Assembly: GCA_030765065.1 (NCBI GenBank)
Contig: CM060980.1
Coordinates: 58,512,364-58,576,363, forward strand
DNA length: 64,000 nt
Direction: 5' to 3'
Source: Deroplatys truncata
Lineage: Eukaryota; Arthropoda; Insecta; Mantodea; Mantidae
Shown here one piece after another: positions 45,151 through 58,399 of this stretch (position 1 is the first letter of the stretch; every line of letters starts with the position of its first letter). The translations under genes and the position numbers were made by a program. Below the pieces are notes generated by a model that was given only the letters and a program-made list of their open reading frames with translations, had not been told where the DNA came from and ran no database searches.

Positions 45151-46469
45151 TCGCTTTGCTATCACTTTTCACTGAAGGTTTGCCAGTGAAGTAATGTTAC
45201 ATTATTCCATGTACCTAGTGTATCACAGGTCTTCCCAAGAGTGACATTCCATATCCCCTCCTCATTGAGTTAGCTATGGCGCTTAGGGGTCCCTACATCC
45301 TCTGCGTTTAAATATTTCACTTGTTCTTCATTCGTGGGGGTTCGTACAAGTACCACCTGATTGGCAGACACTGGCATGATATAAATGTCAACTTCCTGCT
45401 TTCACAGCAGTTAGAACATTACAATAATTGGGCATGAAGTTGTTGCCAGCGATTGACCATATGACACAGCACAATAGAGTTCCTATCTGAGAGAACTATT
45501 TGATCTGTGGGATGTGGGTCGCCCTATTTAAACTGGCAGACGCTACTCCCTCTCCCAAGTGGTTCCTTGTTAAAAAGAACTTGGGTCATTTCCTTCAATA
45601 AACTCAATAGCCATCTGGTGTATGGAGGTTTCCCTGCTACAGCGATAGGAATTCACGAGGGTTCGTAATAATAAAGTGATTTGGGCTCGAGGGACATCGT
45701 TCTGTTTTCTTCTGTGCGTTCAGTGGAAAACGAAGGCTCGTACGTTACGCTTCGAGATCGTCTTGGGAATAAACGAGTTGTAGGAAACTCTCCGGCGGAT
45801 GAAATATTTAAAATGCCAGCAAGACTAATGTTATTGCCAGGTTGACTGCCGTTTTCGTATGCGAATAATAATGGCAATCGTTAATATATCAGCGTGCCAC
45901 TTACAATCTTGAAGCTTTGGCACGGACCAGAAGCATAATGCATATTTATCCACCTGTCTACTGTCAGCTTCAGTATGAGAACAACGTGTTCCATAAAATA
46001 GTCGTGTTTGCATTCCTCATGTGTCTTAGGATATAATACCCCAAATATATCTCCATACAGTTAATCATCTTCTTATTTATCCCATAACAAGCCCTATATA
46101 ATTTAAAGCTCAAACATATAATTTGCAGACCTTCAAAAACAGACCGGTGTGCTTCTTTGCATTAAAGGGAGATTAAAAGCCCTATACAGTCAACGTTAAA
46201 TCTGCTAAATTTCTGACCAACTTCTTAAAAAAACTTTAAAACATTAAACTGAAATTTTTGCAGAATGTACATGTATGCCTTCTAAGTTCACTGATTCACT
46301 TGTTTATTACGGAAGACTTTGATTACAGTTTATCAGCAAGTACTTCTTAAAATAACAAATCGTGTCATTAATACCAAAGTGGTTCCAGAACAACACTTAT
46401 AGATCGTTCCTATCATCCCAAAATGTAATTATTCTTCTATAGTTTCTGGGAAAACGAATCATCTATGAC
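45151..46469. other. Unassigned stretch
   Basis: Base composition is mixed. Several 30-80-codon frames occur on both strands, but none is recognisable and none has a supportive start or splice context. Confidence 0.45.
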
Positions 46470-46760
46470 AGAAAATATCACTTGCAGAAAAACCTGTTCA
46501 AAGGAAAAATTGAGAAAACAAAACCACGTGTATTTGCAAGGAAAGAAACGACACGTATTGAGCAGACATAAACTGCTATGCTTAATAGTGGTACCAATGT
46601 ATATAGCAAACTTTCCCTAAAATATGTCGTAAAGTTTTCCTCTCTATTCCAAAGCGTGTAGGAATTGAGATTTTTTTTCCAGTGAAATGGTGCAGAATTC
46701 ACAGTATAAAATGGAAAATGCAGTACCATTTTTAAAAATATATTTAAATATAAGTATTTT
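46470..46760 (-). repeat. Rep-F copy 1
   Basis: A roughly 300-bp family shared with 56480-56800 and 59440-59700. On the minus strand it contains an 83-codon frame beginning MVLHFPFYTVNSAPFHWKKN that is partly alike in the third copy. Confidence 0.7.
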
Positions 46761-47304
46761 ACTTACAGTAATCTGTATTTATTTACAATAATCTATTTAA
46801 TATATAGCTAAGACTGGTTGTACAATTAATTACAGTTGTCAAAACTGACAAAAATTAAAACTGCACAAAAAAATAAAAGTTTCCTTTTTGGCCATTTTCA
46901 TCATTTAGTCTCCACTTAAAAAATCAGGAGGCATACAGTGGAAGACTTCTATAGCTGCTCACTCCATATAAATGCTGTAACATCACTTAGCTTTTCATAG
47001 ATTGTAAGCAAAACCAATGTCTTATATGTAAGCACAATCCACTCACTTGACTCCGCATATCTTCTCATCCTCAACTGTTTCTTTAAGCTGATTTCGTTTA
47101 ATATTTAAATAATTTATACTTTCAAAATGTACAATATATTGCAGGTTTGTAAAAACTTATATTCAAACCTCGAGCTCTAGTAAAACGTCTATTTATATTA
47201 CTCATATCAATCTTTAGTATATAATAGTTATAGAGTTACTTCATTGTATTTTCATTTGTCATTTAGAAAATTTTAAACTTCTAATATTTCAATAAATATT
47301 TTAT
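46761..47304. other. AT-rich stretch, no recognised feature
   Basis: Nothing supportable. Confidence 0.5.
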
Positions 47305-48030
47305 ATGTTTATATTATTGTGCACATGTATAATAATGTTACGTCAATCTATTACGTAATTTAATAATGTAGGATCTGTGAGAATAGAGGTCGAAAGTTGC
47401 TAACAATGAGGTAACCTTCAGACAATAAAGAATTGGAAAGTTTAATAATGCTACTGGTAATTCTTGGAACAATAATGTAATTTTTAAAAGTTTATAAATA
47501 GCCAATCAACAACCGGAAAAGTTTAAGTTAAATAAAAGTATTCTATTGGAGTAGGATAAGCCAATCAGAAACTTGAAACAGAAAAATTTGCAAATTTAAG
47601 TGGTAAATGCCAGTCGCTGAATAGTTCGTTCGCTCGGTACGTATTCAGTGTGAGACATATAAAATTCATTACGGCGAGAATATTACAGAGTTTATTGTTA
47701 AAAAGTGCAAGTAATTAATAAACAATCTCACAGCTCTCTACATAAGTGAAGTGTTATTTAATCGTGTGAAGGATTAATAAATGGAGTGAAGTAAGCCTAA
47801 AATTCTTAGCCCCTGATAAGAGATGTATGTTTCTACAAATTAATACTGACCAAGCTGAGGCAAACATAAATATATGTAATATTTAAAGAAGCATTCAAAT
47901 TACAAAGTTGATTCCTAAACGTTGGGGCGAAGGCCACCGGAAACTTTGTACCATGCGTGGGGCAGTTACTTCATCAACTTTGGCTCCCCTTCAGTGGAAC
48001 TATAATACAACACAACCTTCAAATTGACAC
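47305..48030 (+). repeat. LTR-B copy 4 (5' truncated)
   Basis: It starts inside the family at 'tatattattgtgcacatgta' and continues through the TATA-like, AATAAA-like and 'ggggcgaaggccaccgg' landmarks to 'ggctccccttcagtgg'. Confidence 0.8.
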
Positions 48031-48524
48031 TTAAACGTGGTGCTAATAACGTAAAGATTAACCTTATCTCAAGTTCCACACTCGTTACTATTTTCGGAAA
48101 GGAAAAGCAATTTAAAATGGTCCTGTGTTTCAAAACACTCACTAACTAAAAGTAATTTTATAAGTTACACAGATTATACAGCTTGTATTTTACATTAACG
48201 CGAATCACAGCATGTGTTTACTTGAATGAGCATCAGTGTTCGTAAAATGTTTTCTCGTTTCAAAGCATAGTTAAACGCTTTTTGTACCCTCTTTTCATGA
48301 AAACAACACTCATTTGTCTGCATTATAAGCGACTGTATTATTTTTCAGCGGCTAAAGCGGAAAAAAGAACTACGACTTATTTCCGACAGACAACATAGGT
48401 GGCCACCAGTTTCAATCTGGAAAATTCAGACGTGCACTAATAAATATTTCAGAAACAATTAATGATGTGAAAACTGTGTTTCACTTAAGTTGTATATTTT
48501 AATTAATTTTAGTTGCAATTCATC
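48031..48524. other. AT-rich stretch, no recognised feature
   Basis: Nothing supportable. Confidence 0.5.
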
Positions 48525-49085
48525 ATTTTTACTTTCTCTACTACGCAGGGGAAGTATTGTATTCCACCCAAAAATTAGATACCGAGATTTCACTGGAAAT
48601 ATATGTTTTGAGGCCCCCTGAATCCAAAAAAAAAGCATTTTTGGAAATATGTCCGTGCGTGTGGCTGGGTGTGTGTGTGTGTGTGTGTGTGTGTCTGTGA
48701 ACAACATAACTCAGAAACGAACAGTCGGATAAACACCAAACTTGGTATTTAGGTTTAGTATCTTTCAGAGATGCGACACGGAGGTTTTCAAGAAAATCCC
48801 TCCACTTCAGATTACCCTTTACATGGAATATTTTTCTAAAATTTTAATTTTCTCAAAAATGGCTCTAACGGTTTGATTAAAATATAATGTGTTTCAGATA
48901 TTTTCATGACAAATCAAATGTATATCTCGAATTTTCTGGGAATGTCTCCAAAAGTATTCTTCATTGTGAAACATTTTTGCATAACTGGTAAACCATAAGA
49001 GATAGACAAACATTCACTACACTCAAAATTTAGATCGCCTTAAAATACACGATTTATGATATATATATTTTTGTTGTTGAGTGAT
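48525..49085 (+). repeat. Rep-A copy (3' truncated)
   Basis: The head is 'tactttctctactacgcagg', with a TG microsatellite at 48660-48695. The middle breaks off after 'atatttttgttgttgagtga'. Confidence 0.9.
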
Positions 49086-50454
49086 TTTAACTCTCGAGAT
49101 TCTGCAAAGCAGTTAACGCATAAGTATTGCATACTGTTTCTTTTTCACTCTAGTGTAGATATAATAAAAATCTTTACGCGATAATAAAATTAATTATCAT
49201 CAGCTTTTCAAAAGTTAGACTCTGTGAACTGGTGATCATATAGTCAACACCTGGTAGTTTTGACCAAGCCAGTTAACGACTGAAGGTGAGATGGATGCTT
49301 GCGTTCAAAGAGTTATGTTTAAATGCTTCATAACTTAAATGGTAAGTAGATATTAACAAATAAAAAGAAGTAAGTAAGGGAGTAAAACTTAAATGATAAT
49401 ATTCAATATCAAGTACGCTAATAATGTATGTTTGCAAAAATAAATTTACATGTAAATAGTTAGAGAATTAAATATTTATTAACATCTGTAATAAAAATGA
49501 AAAACGCACACGGTGCAGAAATAACAACTTCCCACGCATGATAGCATGAGAGGGGAGTGGCTAAAAATCACTATCACGAGAAATATATTTAAATGCTCTT
49601 ACGTGAAACACAGTGAATGTTCAGACAAACAGGTACAACTTTAGTTCGGAATTGGAACAGACTGAAGTAGACTGAAGGATTGTTACTATGTAGAAAGGAT
49701 TATGAAGACGCCGAGGAATAATCAATAATTACCCAAACCATCTTACTCTATTAAGAACACAGAGGAGAGAACATCAATTCTCGTAAAGTTTCAAACATCA
49801 AAACTAAGATATTACCTCTCAATAAAATATAAACAGTTTACTTCCCTTAAACGGCTAAACTTATTGGCCTACTAAAAGCGAACTTGGTCTTTAACGACCT
49901 TAAAGCGCTCATTTTTAGATCTATGTGAAATGTTAAAAAAGCAATGAAGTGTTGTTAGATATTCACACCTGAACTCCGGTACTCTGAACGTCAAATACGA
50001 AATGAAAAAATGACATCCGCTTTATTCTGTTAAAAGCTTTACTTTTTAAACCAAGGTTTACTTCCTTTTTTACCGCTTTATGCCGTTAAAACTGTTTTGA
50101 CTTTTGACGAGAAAACGTCGGAGCTAATAGACCATTTTCTTCCAATCTATATAACTTTGCCAATGAGGGGCATCATAAAAGTGATTTTTTTTAAAACTCC
50201 AGGTTGACCGTGTAGCAGATTCACACTTTGCAGTGTCATTAAAATGTGATGGGATTTCCCTGTACTGTCAAGAGTTTTATTTCCCCTTTCCGGAACTCTA
50301 AAGAGAAATGCGATTTTTATTACAATTATCTTTGGAAAGAACTTTGGTTAGAACTTTACCCTTCCCAGATATTGAACTAAACATTTACATATACATTTCA
50401 AACGAAGTGTTCAAAAATTATAAAATATAATACTGATGGAACCTCTTTGTTGCT
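49086..50454. other. Long AT-rich unassigned stretch
   Basis: Nothing supportable. Confidence 0.5.
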
Positions 50455-50960
50455 TTACCGAGCGAGATTCGGGAGGTCATGGATTCGATTCACGTGGCCG
50501 ACCTTCCTGACCCATGGGTTTCTTCGGGGGTTTCCCCGGCTCACTAGGTGAATGCTGGAAGCTTCATTACATCCCCCGAATGGCTTGTCCTTCGATTTCA
50601 CCTCTATTATCATTTCACTTCATCTTTCATCTGTTTGGTCTGTTTTAGGGTTGCAAGGGCCGGCGGGAGACTCGGCGTTGCATGGCAGGGGAAACGGATG
50701 CTCTATCTAACACTCTGTGCCCCGGAATGGGAGCGGTCCTCTCAGGCCCCAGTGGATGTGCAACCCGGTTGTACCAGCTGTCATTCGGGGAGTTTTAATC
50801 TGGAGGCCCTCTGGCTCGTTGTGCCTCCTAGACCGGCCGCCGTGTCTCCTCTAACCTCACCCTTCCCTCCCGAGGGCGCCCCGTCAGGGGCGTAGGCACA
50901 AATGCACCTTTACCTTCGTAGGGCAAGGTGCTAAGTCCCTCTCGGCTCCTAGTCCTAGTC
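50455..50960 (+). repeat. SINE family C copy 3 (long, GC-rich body)
   Basis: The head is 'gagcgagattcgggaggtca' with a B-box-like GATTCGATTC. The body has 'gggtttccccggctcactag' and 'gtgaatgctgg'. The extended GC-rich body ends 'cagggcaaggtgctaag'-like sequence. The 115-codon frame at 50548-50895 lies inside it and is not treated as a gene. Confidence 0.75.
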
Positions 50961-50984
50961 CATTTGTCACTTATAAAGTTATAT

Positions 50985-51650
50985 CTCGTTTTAACTCTGT
51001 CTACTACGTAACCAAAAACATATCTTTTTAAAAAACCCGTAGTAATCCATATCTTCCAATGACGTGACAAGAACATTTTGAAGAAAATCCCCAACCCCAA
51101 ACATATCTTTGCATAAAAACGGTTTCGTTATTTACTATTTTCTCAAGAATAGCCCAAACTATTGTGAATAAAATGTATATCTTGAATTTTCTGGCATTAG
51201 CCTCTAAACTCCTTTTCATTTTGAATGACCTTTGTATAATTGGAACACCATAAGAGACAGACTAAATCATACTACACGAAAAATGTAGTTCTCGTTAAGG
51301 AACTCAAGTTATACCAAAAACATTCTTGTGGCGTTAACCATTCCGAAAGTATTCTTTGTTATTGACTTGAATGTTCAAATACTTGCACTTTTCTCAAGCG
51401 GAAAATCACTAATCTTTTGTGCTCGTGGTCATGTATAGAGCATGGAATTTCAAAGCCACCACACAGCGATAGGTTGCATTAGCTGTTAAGCTGTAATTCC
51501 CTTATTGTAGTATAATGGGAATGCTGTATTCCCTTACTGTATTCCCCGTATACCTGCAACTAAATGTGTAATAAATCCATTTTTGTAATTGTTTATCTCA
51601 AACATGAAACAGATAGAAGAATAAGGACAAGGTACATCAAAGTCTGTTAA
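50985..51650 (+). repeat. Rep-A copy (5' part missing)
   Basis: It begins at 'gtctactacgtaacc', lacks the microsatellite section, then follows the middle ('gaagaaaatccccaacccca', 'atgtagttctcgttaag') and tail. Confidence 0.75.
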
Positions 51651-53374
51651 TATCTAACGTGAGCAAACTGCTGTAAAATGTTTACATTTATTAATTCAAA
51701 ATACAGGTGCACCAAAGTTTAAGACCGTTTGCTGATTTGTTTAGCCTATATGCACTCACTATAGTGTGAATTCCCTCAGGAGCTGAAAGAAATGCATTTT
51801 CATCTAGTTTCGATAGTCGATTTGTTTTGAGATTTTATTAACTGTTGACAGCCTAACCTGAAGGTATTTAATCGTGGTTATGGAATTAAGAATGCAGCTT
51901 GTGAAAAGAGGCAAAGAACCCCAATTTTACAGAATTGGAACAGGAATTCTTATTGAATATTTTCTAAAATACAAGAACATTTTAGAAAATAAGAAAAGAT
52001 GGAATTATCATACAAAATGGTCACAACCGGCTCATTAACTAGACTGAAACCTTCCATCACTTTCCTCTGTTCAGCTTGGGTCATTAGAAATTTTACTATG
52101 TAAAACTCAAATATGCTATTGCAGCAGAAAAACTGTGAAAAATTAGTACTGCACTTTTTCAGGCATCACGAATTACAATATTAAATGCTCCTGTAGCATA
52201 ATATCGTAAGTTGTAAGTATTTGATTCACTGAAGACATTGGGTGATTTCTTTGAGTAGGGTACTTTAACCCTATTTAATTGTTCAACTATTGAGAACACT
52301 TGGTTTAAATAACCTGTACCTTTCACGGAATTTCCTATCGTTCATGTCGTTCAAATACAACAGCTCGCACTTGTTCTCCGTTACGCTTATTTAAATATTC
52401 GATATACAATAGCTCATCTTGAAAGTAATCTCTTCTAAACAACTCCATCCCTTTATTCAGATTTAACGCGGAATATTTAATTTACACTGGCGGAATATTT
52501 CCGTTTAAAATTTGCGGGCGTTAGGTATTTATTTGAATCTGGTTAGGGTTGATGCGCCAAAGAAATAAGTTTACATGCCTAGACAAACAACTTTCGACCG
52601 TTAATTACTAACGACGATTGGTGCCCCTGACCTTAAGATTTTGTAAGAATAATTTTCAGAAGAATGAGTAGATAGTCATTTGAAAGCTGCACATCAGATT
52701 TTTTTCCCTTTAAGTAATGAAAGTTAGGTAACCGTTTAAAAATATAAGTACAGTAAGAGGCACTCTTGTTTACAGAACTCGAGCCATTTTAAACTTCAAA
52801 GAAGTTTGTTAAGGAAAAGTTTGTTTTTACCTATTTTCTGATTTATATTTATTTTTTATTTATCTTTTAGCGTGAACAAATAATGTGGCTCTTACTTTTT
52901 GTGCTGCCACTTTTTGTGCGACTGATTAATATAGAAGACAGTGGGTACCATCAAGATGTTAGAAGGTCAATACTATATATGTAACATGCTGGGTAGACGC
53001 CTAAAAGTTCACACGAAAATTAAATTAATTTCTAATACTCAGCACACACATTGAAGGGACGTATACTGACTTGGCTGCGTGGAATCGAAACGTGGTGTGG
53101 AGGTTAAGAGGAAGGCGTGGGTTTTTCACTGTACAAAATCCATAACACAAATCTACTTACACATTCCTAAATTTATTTCCCAACCGTTTGGGGTTCCTAC
53201 ATTATTAAATATGAAAGGTGAGAGGAGATGTCCACCGATCCAAAAGCCGGCTTCTACACGCGATTCTCTTCTCACGGAATCCAAAGTAAGACAGACGCTA
53301 TATTCCCCACCACTCATGGCTAGCAAAGTTACCAGCCAGGAGTGACGTAAACAACAATGTGTCTGGTAATGACA
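51651..53374. other. Long unassigned stretch
   Basis: Nothing supportable. The 88-codon frame at 53079-53345 has no ATG start and no recognisable similarity. Confidence 0.45.
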
Positions 53375-53465
53375 ATCTAGAACAGTAATATGTTTGGTAG
53401 TGATAATGAAACCCCCAAATTATTAATACGCCACATTATTAATACCAGACATATTACTGTTCTAT
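53375..53465. repeat. Small inverted repeat
   Basis: 'agaacagtaatatgt-tggta' near 53379 is mirrored by 'taccagacatattactgttct' near 53440, followed by a (TA) run. It may be a MITE remnant. Confidence 0.55.
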
Positions 53466-54404
53466 TATATATATATATATATAAAATTAAAATCTTGGTT
53501 TTGAAAAGGATTCAATATCTGGTTATGAAAAACATTGTTCTTGTCTTATAATCTCTCTTTAATTCTTTATAAAACTATTAATGTATCAAAATTTATATGG
53601 CCATTTAACAAATTGTTGTATTTATAAGTTCAATTCATTTAATTAATTATAAGACGAAACTGCATTGGAAACCTTAACTTACATCATGACATGATTCCTC
53701 TGTAATTGCAGGACCAGCATAAAAGTGTTGCTGCTCTTGGTCCTCCGTAAAAAGAGGATTGCAGAGACCCTCTGAATCTGCTAGAATGACCTCGAAACGT
53801 TTACCTGCCAGTCTTATCCGTAGAACGAATAAGACAGACAGGCAAAGAAGAAGAGGTAAATAGCACAGGTTACTGTCGCAAACTCGATAATGAGCGGTAA
53901 AAGCTTCCTTACTTTTGGGATAGAAGAGGTAACTAATTTTAATTTCAGCACTGAAAGTATCACATGTTAGGACTTTGTCATTATTTAATTTTCACTCACA
54001 ATGTTATTTACTTTAAAAGTTTGTTGAAACTCTCACTCTGACTTAATCACACCACTATGCATCACAGCTTCGTTTTTGTCTAATAATTTGAAGCAGCTTT
54101 TTGGAACGTTCAAAACTTAAAGCCAGTTTGTTGTGATATGATTTATACACTAAATGAAAGGGAAAATAGTTTTAAACGTTCGACTGAAGATAATGTGAAT
54201 TACTACGTATACGTGACAGGCAGCAGTTTTGTAATATTCAAATAAATGTATAAACGTTTAAAATAAAGATACTTTAAGACCCTTTTAATATCCGATATAA
54301 ATTGCCATAGTAATGATTGTGCATTTGTTTCTAGTTTTATGCGATTTAAGCTGCCTGTGTATTTTGTGTTTAATTTACGCTCTTATTACAGTCCGCAACA
54401 CACG
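53466..54404. other. AT-rich stretch, no recognised feature
   Basis: Nothing supportable. Confidence 0.5.
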
Positions 54405-54690
54405 CATTAGCCTATGAACAAAGGTCAGCCTAGGTGAACGGCGAAAGGGGAGAAGCACGGAAGCATTTCCCCTGAGTGACTGCAACGTCGGTCCATACTA
54501 GCCCTTGACTGAGTTCGTCTCGTGTTGGTTTAATATCAGAACCTATGAACACAGGTCGGCTCAGGAGCGAAGGAACCCCTTGGAGTAGACAAACATTAAG
54601 TGGAGTGCTAGATCCAGGTAAGTGTGGGGGCTGGGCCTGGCAGAGGCGGATTAGTATTTCATTACCAACATAAACCACTGAGAATTATAT
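54405..54690 (-). repeat. GC-richer repeat-like block with 82-codon frame
   Basis: An internal repeat ('cctatgaac-aaggtc-gc' at about 54412 and 54541) and the compositional contrast suggest an unclassified repeat. The minus-strand frame at 54430-54678 looks protein-like, but I cannot assign it. Confidence 0.4.
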
Positions 54691-55584
54691 CAGTATGATT
54701 CCATGCACTCGACTGTGCACACTAATAGAATATAATGCATAAATAGATTGATACACATAGTATGTCGGTGACAGGAAATAATAAAATAACAAAATCTCAT
54801 TTGATTCACATAATTATATCGGCAAATCTTTTTCTACCCCGACTATTGCAATGTCCTACGCATTGAAAATTGTTAACAACGCTGTTAGAGTTAATTTATG
54901 TTCTGAGCCAAAGATCCGTGACATTGAAATTTTAAAATGTAATCCAAATTTCCAAACTGAGCCTACGCACGACCATTGTGAAAGAACATTTATGTAAAAA
55001 AGATCAAACTAACAGATTAAAGAAAAGTTCAGAAAAGCAGACTAGAAGGCTGCTAGTCTGAGATGGAACAACAAGCGTTGAATGACTCGGATTTGAAGCT
55101 GCCAACGCCAGTTTGAAGCCATTTTATTCATTTAACTGTTATGAAGCATTATAAAGACGATGACAAGACCCTCCACAATGCTTTCCTTCCAATGAAATCT
55201 ACGGCCCGGAGATTCAAATTGCATGTCAGGATGGCGTGTAAGACCGGGGAGCGGTTCCCTTCCGATGACATAAATCAATGGATGGATGAGTAGGTGGAAT
55301 TAGTATGGATAAAAAAATGAGGGCGTGAAAAAAAATGTGGCAGCAGGATTTAGTTTTTATGGTGCATGTGGGATGAAAGAAGTGGTAATATAAAGTGAGG
55401 AGAAAGGGAAGAGCAAAGGGATCGAATGAAGGGTGAACGGCGTATCCGGAACTATTGATTCTTTGCTGAAGAGGGTAATGTCGGCTGATGTAGAAGACTT
55501 TGATTCCTCAGCTGCCGCTCAAAGCTGCAAATCTACCGCAGCAAATGTTAGAATTCACCCGGAGAATAAATAAAAACTTAGTAA
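54691..55584. other. Unassigned stretch
   Basis: Nothing supportable. Positions 55180-55290 are GC-richer, without a recognisable family. Confidence 0.4.
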
Positions 55585-56215
55585 TCACTCAACCGAGCGA
55601 ATTGGCACCGTGGTAATGTGTAAGACTCGATTCGGGAGGTCCCGGGCTCGATTTTCGTGTACCGCTCAATCTTATCTTAAGTTTTTCGTGTTTTCTCTGG
55701 TCGTTAGTCGAATACTAGGGTGGAAAACACTTATAAATCACTCAACCCAGCTAGTTGGCTCCGCGGTAACGTGTGAGCTCGCATTCGGAAGGTCTTGGGT
55801 TCGATTCCCGTCTACCGCTCATTCTGACCTTAGGTTTTTCGTGGTTTTGCCTGGTAAGTAGGCGAATGCTGGAGTAGTTTCTCTTCTACCACGATTTTCA
55901 AATCTCATGTTTGAGGTATGAGGCGGTGCATGAGGTGGGGCTAGACAGATGTCGCTTGCTCCAAAGAAACGGTACACCAGAATGCTACCTGGTTGCAATG
56001 GTCATTCATCGATCTCTCTGGGCAGCTCCAGTAGCGGTCGGGTCTTCGAGACAGGAATTGTTAGGGTCATCTGCGCGCCTCTGTCGCCTGTTTGCCTGCG
56101 TCTCCAGTGGTTTCTTCACTTCATCCATACCTTCTAGGGAGTGGTAGCCTCTATAGCTCTCTGTAGGTCCCATTGTGTCCCCCTGCGTTGTATAACCTAT
56201 GTTAATCACTCGGAA
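55585..56215 (+). repeat. Tandem SINE family C, copies 4 and 5
   Basis: Two heads occur in tandem: 'aatcactcaaccgagcgaat' (55586) and 'aatcactcaacccagctagt' (55736). Each has B-box-like sequence (GGGCTCGATTTTC and GGGTTCGATTCCC). The first is a short copy and the second has the full body ending near 56215. Confidence 0.85.
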
Positions 56216-56479
56216 AAAGACTTCAACTATTATAACTGCACTTACTATTCTTTTATATTTAACATATCAGAATGAAATTGTGAAAGATTAGATGCATGCC
56301 TTAGTGGTTAACCGATGTAATGTTACAGAATATGCTTGTTTAGTAAAAGATTTAGCGGATTATTTCCTTAATTATATAAACTTTTGATTAAAATTCATTT
56401 TCTTAAAAGTAACCATCCAACTTATTAACATAACAACAGATAAGCAGCAGCACAAAGAGTTTTTTACTACCCTAAAATT
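56216..56479. other. AT-rich stretch, no recognised feature
   Basis: Nothing supportable. Confidence 0.45.
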
Positions 56480-56800
56480 TAATTTAGTTATCTTCAATAA
56501 CTTCGGAGAAAACGGTTCATTTATGGCATCATAGAAAAAGCTGTAGAAGCAAAAATACATAAACTGGCATACATTTCCAAAGAAAGAAATCACAAACCGC
56601 TTGAGCACTCATAAAGCGCCATATTTAAGAATAATGCCATCTTGTAGTAGAAAACTTTCCCTAAAATATGGGCTTACCTCTCTACTCCAAAATATGTAGG
56701 CGTTACTAAACATCTTTTCTGTGGAATGACGCAAAATTTGCAGTACAAAAGAGCAGATGCAGTCTCATTTTTAAAAATTTACTTAGAATATAAGTATCGT
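56480..56800 (-). repeat. Rep-F copy 2
   Basis: It matches copy 1 through 'gaaaactttccctaaaatatg', 'cctctctactccaaaatatg' and 'aaaattt-ctta-aatataagta'. Confidence 0.7.
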
Positions 56801-57464
56801 GCCGAAAATGATGAAATAAATATAAAATTAATTCAAAATTCCAATTAGTTCCTCAAAAATCTCAAAATGTTACCTTTGGCAGTTTTTTCGTTTATTCTTC
56901 ATTTCATGAAAAAAATTGCTGGTGATATAAATAATTGAGCCTTCTATCTGCATAGTACGTAGAGAGGATTGCCTAATACGAAAGCATTTCAATGTGAATC
57001 TGGAAAGATGAATGGATGTTTCAAATTAAAAGTGTGCTTGTGGTATTTTTTGTTCAAAAAATGTATAGTGGATCAGTTTTAAAACAGGGTATGTATCAAT
57101 TTTAAAACCAGTAATGGGTTACTTTTAAAAAAGATAATATAAGTAAATCGAAAGAATGGCCCCGCCGTCTAAAGAAACCAAATTCTTCCTAAATTCGATT
57201 TAAAGGATCTTTTAAAGCAATGGTGTAACTATAGTATTTTATTCCTATAATAATAGATGCCATTTTTGGAAAAATCGTGTGACTATTATACAAAGGTTTT
57301 TCGGTCGTCTAATTTGGGTGCCTTTTTCATTGCGTGCCTCTGTAACCGAAAGCACTCGTAAAAAGGAGGAAGAAGAATTAGAATCGTGCTGAATGACGAA
57401 CTTTGGGAACTAGTGAGCAGTTTCAAGAATGAACGGAAGAGATAGATGATTTATATACTGGGAT
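56801..57464. other. AT-rich stretch, no recognised feature
   Basis: Nothing supportable. Confidence 0.5.
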
Positions 57465-57535
57465 CGAACTAGCACGACCCGTGTATGAGACCAGCAGGCT
57501 AACCACTGCGCCTCTTCCCGATAATAATCTGACAT
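57465..57535 (-). repeat. tRNA-like SINE head, family H
   Basis: On the minus strand it has GCGCAGTGGTTAGC (A-box-like) and AGTTCGATCCC (B-box-like) with the right spacing. Only the head is clear, and there is no second copy in the window. Confidence 0.55.
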
Positions 57536-58399
57536 GCTATTCTGGAAATCTCCCACGCCTGGTATATCCCCAGCCAATACTCACGTTCCCACATAAACTC
57601 TTATCTGCTTACTCCACATATACACACCATATGTACAAAGTAGTCCAGATGTGGAAGCGATAAAGGTCAAGTTTGCGTGTTATGGTAGCTAATATGAACC
57701 TCTATTAACGATCATCTTCATTCGATGTGGGCGCCCTTTCTTCGAACCCCACCATTGCCCTCCCCTCCAAACCGTTTTACTATTCAGCCTTTTGATTTTT
57801 TTACAGTTCTTCCTCGGATCTCCTCCCTCCCCACCCATCCCCCGCCTTCCTCACAGCGACGCCGGGTCGTCCTACCATAACAGAAACTGACATACAATGA
57901 GTAATGTCTTCCTGTTCAAATCTATCTTACTAGAACTGTGGAGAAGAGACTGTCTATATCTGTGTCTCTTTGTCGGCCTCTCCGACGCACGCTATGCTTG
58001 TTTTTCTCCTACTCATTTTCACCACTGGTGATTAGTTTTAATTAAGAATAGGTCAAAAACGATTGGCCAGCTCGCATTATAAACGTGAGGCGGTGTGCTC
58101 AAAGCATAAGAGGTGACAAATTTACGCCCCGTTTTGAACTAGTACTGTCACTGAAGAAGACGTATCATTTAAACACTCACATCGATGTTTTGCATTGGAA
58201 GAGGCGGTAGATAGAATCGCTCACATTCAAATTAGCTACAAACTCGTGTTACAAAAACTAACTAATATAAAACAAATTTCAAAATGATTACGTCTACGTT
58301 ATTATATTTCAAGTTTTTTTCATCCCAAAAAGCGTTTAGTTAATGTAAATTAAAAGGAGACGATGGGAAAACTGCCAAAAATATTAATTTACTTGCAAC
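57536..58399. other. Unassigned stretch with a pyrimidine-rich patch
   Basis: Positions 57720-57880 are C/T-rich and GC-richer, possibly a SINE body. Nothing firm. Confidence 0.4.

Noticed and set aside
50548..50895. 115-codon GC-rich frame as a gene
   Set aside because: Lies inside a SINE-C copy and has no recognisable domain.
53079..53345. 88-codon frame as a gene
   Set aside because: Starts at GTG in eukaryotic DNA, no recognisable family.
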